Shown: piece by piece, positions 60,517 to 64,000 of the stretch
Numbering within the stretch: the first letter of the stretch is position 1
Layout of the letters: the number at the start of each line of letters is the position of its first letter
Source of the DNA: Candidatus Binatia bacterium
GTDB lineage: Bacteria; Desulfobacterota; Binatia; HRBIN30; BPIQ01
Length of the DNA stretch: 64,000 bases
NCBI GenBank assembly: GCA_026004195.1
Contig: BPIQ01000001.1
Span: 372,001 to 436,000, forward strand
Direction of reading: 5' to 3'
Notes under the pieces: generated by a model
Told to the model about the DNA's origin: nothing
Seen by the model: the letters and a program-made list of their open reading frames with translations, nothing else
The model's database searches: none
Made by a program: the position numbers and the translations under genes

Positions 60517-61808
60517 CCGGCCGACTTCTCGGGCGGGAGAAGCTCGAGCGGCGGCGGCTCGTTCTCGACGAGGTATTCGAACTGGCGGCGGAACTCCTCG
60601 ATGGAGACGCCGGCCGTGGCCGCGAAGCTCGCGAGCTCGTGGGGGTTCTCGAAGTCGTCGCGCCGGAGCCGGATCATGTAACGGCGAGCGATCGCGTAGC
60701 GCGCCGAGCGGATGTCGACGAGCCGGACCCGCGGTCTCCCCGTGGCCGGGTCGAGAAGGCGGGAGAACGGAATGGGAACGAAGTCTCCCCCCTGGATCGA
60801 GATGACCGCTTCCGTGCCGCCGCCGAGCACGTATTTCGCGGCGCAGTAGCCGAGGTCCCTGGTGTATTCCATGTCGTAGGGAATCGGGTCCGCGCAGCGG
60901 AGCTCGTAGCCGATGTTCTTCGCGACGATCGTCGCTTTGAGGCCGAATTCCCGGAGGCGCTTCTGCACCTCGCGCTTGAGAATCTCGCCGAAATCCACCT
61001 CGGCGATCCGGATGTTGCCGTGGCTGTCGCGTTCCACTTCCTCGAGCGCCCGGAGATCCTCGGGGGAGAGAGCGAGGACGACCCCCTCCGCGATGATGGC
61101 GACCCCGTCGCGCCTCCCCTGACTGAGACGCTTGATGATGGCGCCCACCAGCGTGTCGACGACGGCCCGCAGCCGGATGGGCGGGGTCCCGAACTCCTCG
61201 GGGATCAGGGTCAACGTCGCGCCCGCCGCTTTTCCGATTCCCAGCGCGAGATGACCCGCTTTCCGACCCATGGACACCACGAAGTACCACCGGGAGGTGG
61301 TCTGCGCGTCGACCATCAGGTTTTTCACGATCTCCACGCCGAGGTGGCGTGCCGTCTGGTAACCGAACGTGTCGACGTGGGGTGGGAGGTCCAGGTCGTT
61401 GTCGATCGTCTTCGGCACGTGGACGATGCGCAGGCGCCCGGCCGCCCGCTCGGCCAGTTTCGCCGCGGAGTAGGCCGTGTCGTCGCCGCCGATCGTAATC
61501 AGGTACCCCACGCGCAGTCGCAAAAGGGAAAGGAGCGTGTTGTCGAGAAGGCGGGGGTCGCCGGTCGGGTTCGCCCTGGAGATTCCGATGTACGATCCGC
61601 CGTGGAAGTGGATGCGGCTCACGGCCTCGATCGTGAGGGGAACGACGTGCTCGACGTTCCCCTGCATGATCCATTCGAAGCCGTCCCGAATCCCGAGGAC
61701 ATCGACCCCCTGGAGGATGCTGCGAATCGTGGCGGCCCCGATGACGCTGTTGATCCCCGGCGCCGGGCCGCCGCCGACCAGAATGGCCAACCGTTCGCGC
61801 GTGCTCAC
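60474..61808 (-). CDS. pfp: Pyrophosphate-dependent 6-phosphofructokinase
   Basis: 444 residues from GTG 61808, six bases after GGAGG and overlapping the upstream stop (GTGA). PFK fold with [12 protein letters not shown]. Specificity residues are D110 in GGDDT and K133 in PKTIDND, the pair that marks PPi rather than ATP as phosphoryl donor. [11 protein letters not shown] and IPEEFG follow. The reaction is near equilibrium, so it can work in glycolysis or gluconeogenesis. Longer than E. coli PfkA and in line with PPi-type enzymes. Confidence 0.9.
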   Translation of the reverse strand: MSTRERLAILVGGGPAPGINSVIGAATIRSILQGVDVLGIRDGFEWIMQGNVEHVVPLTIEAVSRIHFHGGSYIGISRANPTGDPRLLDNTLLSLLRLRVGYLITIGGDDTAYSAAKLAERAAGRLRIVHVPKTIDNDLDLPPHVDTFGYQTARHLGVEIVKNLMVDAQTTSRWYFVVSMGRKAGHLALGIGKAAGATLTLIPEEFGTPPIRLRAVVDTLVGAIIKRLSQGRRDGVAIIAEGVVLALSPEDLRALEEVERDSHGNIRIAEVDFGEILKREVQKRLREFGLKATIVAKNIGYELRCADPIPYDMEYTRDLGYCAAKYVLGGGTEAVISIQGGDFVPIPFSRLLDPATGRPRVRLVDIRSARYAIARRYMIRLRRDDFENPHELASFAATAGVSIEEFRRQFEYLVENEPPPLELLPPEKSAGQAEGPARRTSSGT

Positions 61809-63259
61809 TCCCGACCTCCTTCCCAACTCCGTCGGGCGCGATCCAGCCGGAGGATCAGCGCCGCGTACTTCACGAGTTGCTGGATCCCGAGGAACTTCTT
61901 CCGCACTCGCTCCCTCGCGTTCTCGCCGAGCCGCCGGGCGTAGGCCGGATCGTCCAGCAGCGTCGCGAGTGCCTTTCCGAAGGAAGCCAGGTCCCTGGGG
62001 TCACGCAAAAGAAGCCCGTGGACTCCGTGCACGATCTGATCCTGGATTCCCCCGACGGCGCTCGCCACGACCGGCCGGGCCTTCCACATGGCCTCGGTCA
62101 CCGTGAGTCCGAATCCCTCTTCGAGACTCTTCTGGACCACGACGGCGGCGTGCCGCTGTATGGCGTTCACGATGGCGGCGTTCTCCTCGACATCCGCCAT
62201 CGGAAGGTTCGCGAGGTGGACCCGTTGGCGCACGGAGTGGGGTAGGGCTCGCCAGGCCGTCAGAACCTCGTCGAAGACCTTCGCCCCCTCGGGATCGTCC
62301 GCGACGGCATGGACGTTCGGACCGGCGAGAAGGAGGTGGACCCTGCGGCTCTCGTCCTGCGAGACGAGGTCGGCAAAGCCCCGCATCACGCCGACCGGGT
62401 CCTTGAGGGGATCCCAGCGGGAGACCTGCACCACGAGCGGCGCTTCCCACTCCGGTGCCCGGCCGAGCCTCACCACGTCCGCGCAGCGGTCCACCCGCCG
62501 GGGAGCACCGTCTTCCCCGACGAAAACCGGCTTGCCGTCTCCGGGGGGCCCTTCGACGAGGCCGACGTGCACCAGGATCGCGCGGACCGTGGCCTCGTCG
62601 AGCTCCTGGTTTTTCGGGGAAAACACATCGATGCTCGGACGCACGATCGCCACACGGGACGGCTGCAGGAAGGGAGGGACGTAGGTTCGCCGGGAAAACA
62701 CGAACGCCGGAACGTCCCGGAGATAGGGCTGCAAAAAAGCCCAGCCTTTTTCCACTTCTTCGTTGCGCACGTCTCTCCCGATGTGACACCGCCAGACGAC
62801 CAGGGCACCCATCTTGAGAAGCGCCGGGGCGAGCCCCGCAGGCTGCGGGTCGTGGAGAAGGACCACGTCCCCGGGCCGCACGAGTCCGAGCAGCTCCGTC
62901 GCGTTGTCCCGGATGGTCTTCTCGTAAACGGACCTGGCCTCCTCGTCGAGCGGGGAGCCGTCGCCCGAGGCGCCATGGAGGGCGTGATGGAGTCTCTTGG
63001 TGACCCGGAAAAAGTCCGGCGGCCCCTCGAGGACGACCCACCGAACGTCCACGCCGGCTCCACGGGCGTAAGGGAGAAGGGTACGCAACATCTCCGCCAC
63101 CCCCCCGCCGACCGGCGTGGAATTCACGTTCCAGACCGTCCGGCCCTCGAGACGCGAGCGCACCGCATCGGCGACGCGTGCGAGTCGCCCGAAGCCCGCT
63201 TCGCCCAGGACGGAGCGGAAAAGCTCGAGAGATCGGACACGGAGAGGTACTTCCAACAC
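61805..63259 (-). CDS. GT4 glycosyltransferase, trehalose synthase (TreT)-like
   Basis: 484 residues from GTG 63259. N-terminal VWNVNSTPVGGGVAEMLRTLLPYARG and WRCHIGRDV match the TreT group, which joins NDP-glucose and glucose into trehalose. The GT-B C-terminal half has VVQVSRWDPLKDPVGVM and EEGFGLTVTEAMWKARPVVASAVGG with the nucleotide-sugar binding E-x7-E. Trehalose synthase is the best match; other GT4 activities are not excluded. Translationally coupled to the downstream PPi-phosphofructokinase. Confidence 0.85.
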   Translation of the reverse strand: MLEVPLRVRSLELFRSVLGEAGFGRLARVADAVRSRLEGRTVWNVNSTPVGGGVAEMLRTLLPYARGAGVDVRWVVLEGPPDFFRVTKRLHHALHGASGDGSPLDEEARSVYEKTIRDNATELLGLVRPGDVVLLHDPQPAGLAPALLKMGALVVWRCHIGRDVRNEEVEKGWAFLQPYLRDVPAFVFSRRTYVPPFLQPSRVAIVRPSIDVFSPKNQELDEATVRAILVHVGLVEGPPGDGKPVFVGEDGAPRRVDRCADVVRLGRAPEWEAPLVVQVSRWDPLKDPVGVMRGFADLVSQDESRRVHLLLAGPNVHAVADDPEGAKVFDEVLTAWRALPHSVRQRVHLANLPMADVEENAAIVNAIQRHAAVVVQKSLEEGFGLTVTEAMWKARPVVASAVGGIQDQIVHGVHGLLLRDPRDLASFGKALATLLDDPAYARRLGENARERVRKKFLGIQQLVKYAALILRLDRARRSWEGGRE

Positions 63260-63342
63260 GGGACCGACACCCCCACCACGCGGGTACCGCCGCCGAAGAC
63301 GGTCGTCGTCAGGATAGCACGCGGCGGCGAGTCCGTCGAAGC

Positions 63343-64000
63343 TCAGGCGTCGGTCTCGTCGTAATGGGCCAGACGAGCGAGCCTTCCGAGGTCTCGCACG
63401 ACGACCTCGCGCCCTCGGACTTCGAGGGTCCCGGCCCTGCGAAGCCTCCCGAGGAGCCGGATCGCCGTCTCCGTGGAAACTCCGACCATTTCTGCGATTT
63501 CGCGACGGGTATACTCGAGGCGGATTTTTTCCGTACCGGGTTCGAGCAGGTGGAGGAGAAGCGCCGCGAGCCGGCTGTCGGCACGCTTGAGGGCGAGATC
63601 ACGAACCTTCCTGCGCGCCAACGCCAGCTCGTGGCTCAGTGCCTCGAGCATGTGCAGTGCCGTCTCGGGGTGGCGGCGCAGGAAGTCGGCCAGCCGGCGG
63701 GTCGGCAAGTACGTGAGCTGGCAGTGCGTCAGGGCTTCCGCCGAAACCGAGTGGGTCCTGGCCGCATCGAGGGAAAATTCGCCGAGCACGGCCCTCGGAC
63801 CCGCGACTTCCAGGATGTGTTCGCGACCGAACCGGTCCGAATGGAACAGCTTCACGGCTCCCTGGCAGACGAGATAGAGGCCCGTGGAGGGGTTCCCGGC
63901 GGAAAAGACGACCTGCCTCGGCCGGTAGAGGGAGCTCACGCCGATCGCCTGGAATTCGCGAAGGATCGAGGGGGGAAGGTTGCAGATGGCCCCTTCGCCC
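63343..64000 (-). CDS. Crp/Fnr-family transcription regulator (5' end cut by window edge)
   Basis: The frame runs from the stop at 63343 to the right edge (about 218 codons visible). A GTG at 63939 could be mistaken for the start, but the codons beyond it (GAICNLPPSILREFQAIG) are clearly coding and typical of the family. The cyclic-nucleotide-binding-like barrel (GNPSTGLYLVCQGAVKLFH, GEFSLD), dimer helix (LHMLEALSHELALARRKVRDL) and winged helix (YTRREIAEMVGVSTETAIRLLGRLRRAG) are complete. The cysteine in AICNL aligns with the last N-terminal cysteine of FNR-type proteins; whether an iron-sulphur cluster exists needs the missing N-terminus. Confidence 0.9.
   Translation of the reverse strand, partial: GEGAICNLPPSILREFQAIGVSSLYRPRQVVFSAGNPSTGLYLVCQGAVKLFHSDRFGREHILEVAGPRAVLGEFSLDAARTHSVSAEALTHCQLTYLPTRRLADFLRRHPETALHMLEALSHELALARRKVRDLALKRADSRLAALLLHLLEPGTEKIRLEYTRREIAEMVGVSTETAIRLLGRLRRAGTLEVRGREVVVRDLGRLARLAHYDETDA

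Noticed and set aside
58267-61674. 1135-codon minus-strand open frame
   Set aside because: Only its last 159 codons (58743 down to 58267) look like a real zinc-ribbon protein. The rest is antisense to pckA and out of frame with the phosphofructokinase.
63343-63939. Complete Crp/Fnr gene starting at GTG 63939
   Set aside because: Codons beyond 63939 continue a typical Crp/Fnr N-terminus to the window edge, so the gene is cut, not complete.

Overview
This 64-kb window is very GC-rich and almost fully coding. Most genes within an operon overlap by 1-20 bases (ATGA, GTGA or TGATG junctions). It encodes Gram-negative features (outer-membrane beta-barrel, periplasmic multihaem cytochromes) and an aerobic respiratory core with A-type haem-copper oxidase. 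There is no rRNA, tRNA, CRISPR array, insertion sequence or phage gene, so it reads as a stretch of chromosome. The gene mix suggests an uncultivated, high-GC lineage near the former Deltaproteobacteria (Binatota/Desulfobacterota-like or similar). That placement is an inference from gene content only.

Layout. (1) 1-279: end of a PDZ protein. (2) 406-14042, plus strand: a respiratory supercluster. It holds a Rieske/split cytochrome b complex with two small membrane proteins, an 898-residue membrane-anchored coiled-coil octahaem cytochrome c and a cupredoxin. Cytochrome c oxidase subunits II and I, haem A synthase, haem O synthase, two subunit III genes, subunit IV and a Sco-CtaM fusion follow. 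(3) 14006-16705, minus strand: ABC-2 exporter, DUF983 protein, gamma-carbonic anhydrase. (4) 16885-26096: guaB, guaA, dnaE, hflX, pgsA and a LolA-like protein. (5) 26106-35899: a sigma70 promoter, PyrR-binding leader and intrinsic terminator, then pyrR-pyrB-pyrC-carA-carB-recG. (6) 35911-36919: a HupE/UreJ-type membrane protein split by a frame change. (7) 36966-47768: aminotransferase-hom-thrC, a divergent class II FBPase, an enoyl-CoA hydratase, a two-subunit B12 acyl-CoA mutase, a geranylgeranyl-reductase-family flavoprotein, a cobalamin-binding-like protein and a universal stress protein. (8) 47746-52372, minus strand: a second Rieske/cytochrome b module with an HAO-like octahaem cytochrome and a beta-barrel. 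It is divergent from a sigma54-type response regulator (52580-53998). (9) 54006-64000: cbpM-dnaJ, a PAS/GAF histidine kinase with a degenerate receiver, a BCAM0308-type zinc-ribbon protein, PEP carboxykinase, PPi-type phosphofructokinase, a TreT-like glycosyltransferase and a Crp/Fnr regulator cut by the right edge.

How it fits together. Region 2 looks like a complete quinol-to-oxygen chain in one transcription unit, with the octahaem cytochrome and cupredoxin as the likely electron wire between the bc-type complex and the oxidase. Region 8 looks like an alternative chain in which a second Rieske/cytochrome b couples the quinone pool to an HAO-like octahaem enzyme, probably nitrogen-oxide chemistry. 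It is the strongest candidate for an undescribed system. Carbon metabolism (PEPCK, FBPase, reversible PPi-PFK, B12 mutase) points to growth on acyl-CoA substrates with gluconeogenesis.
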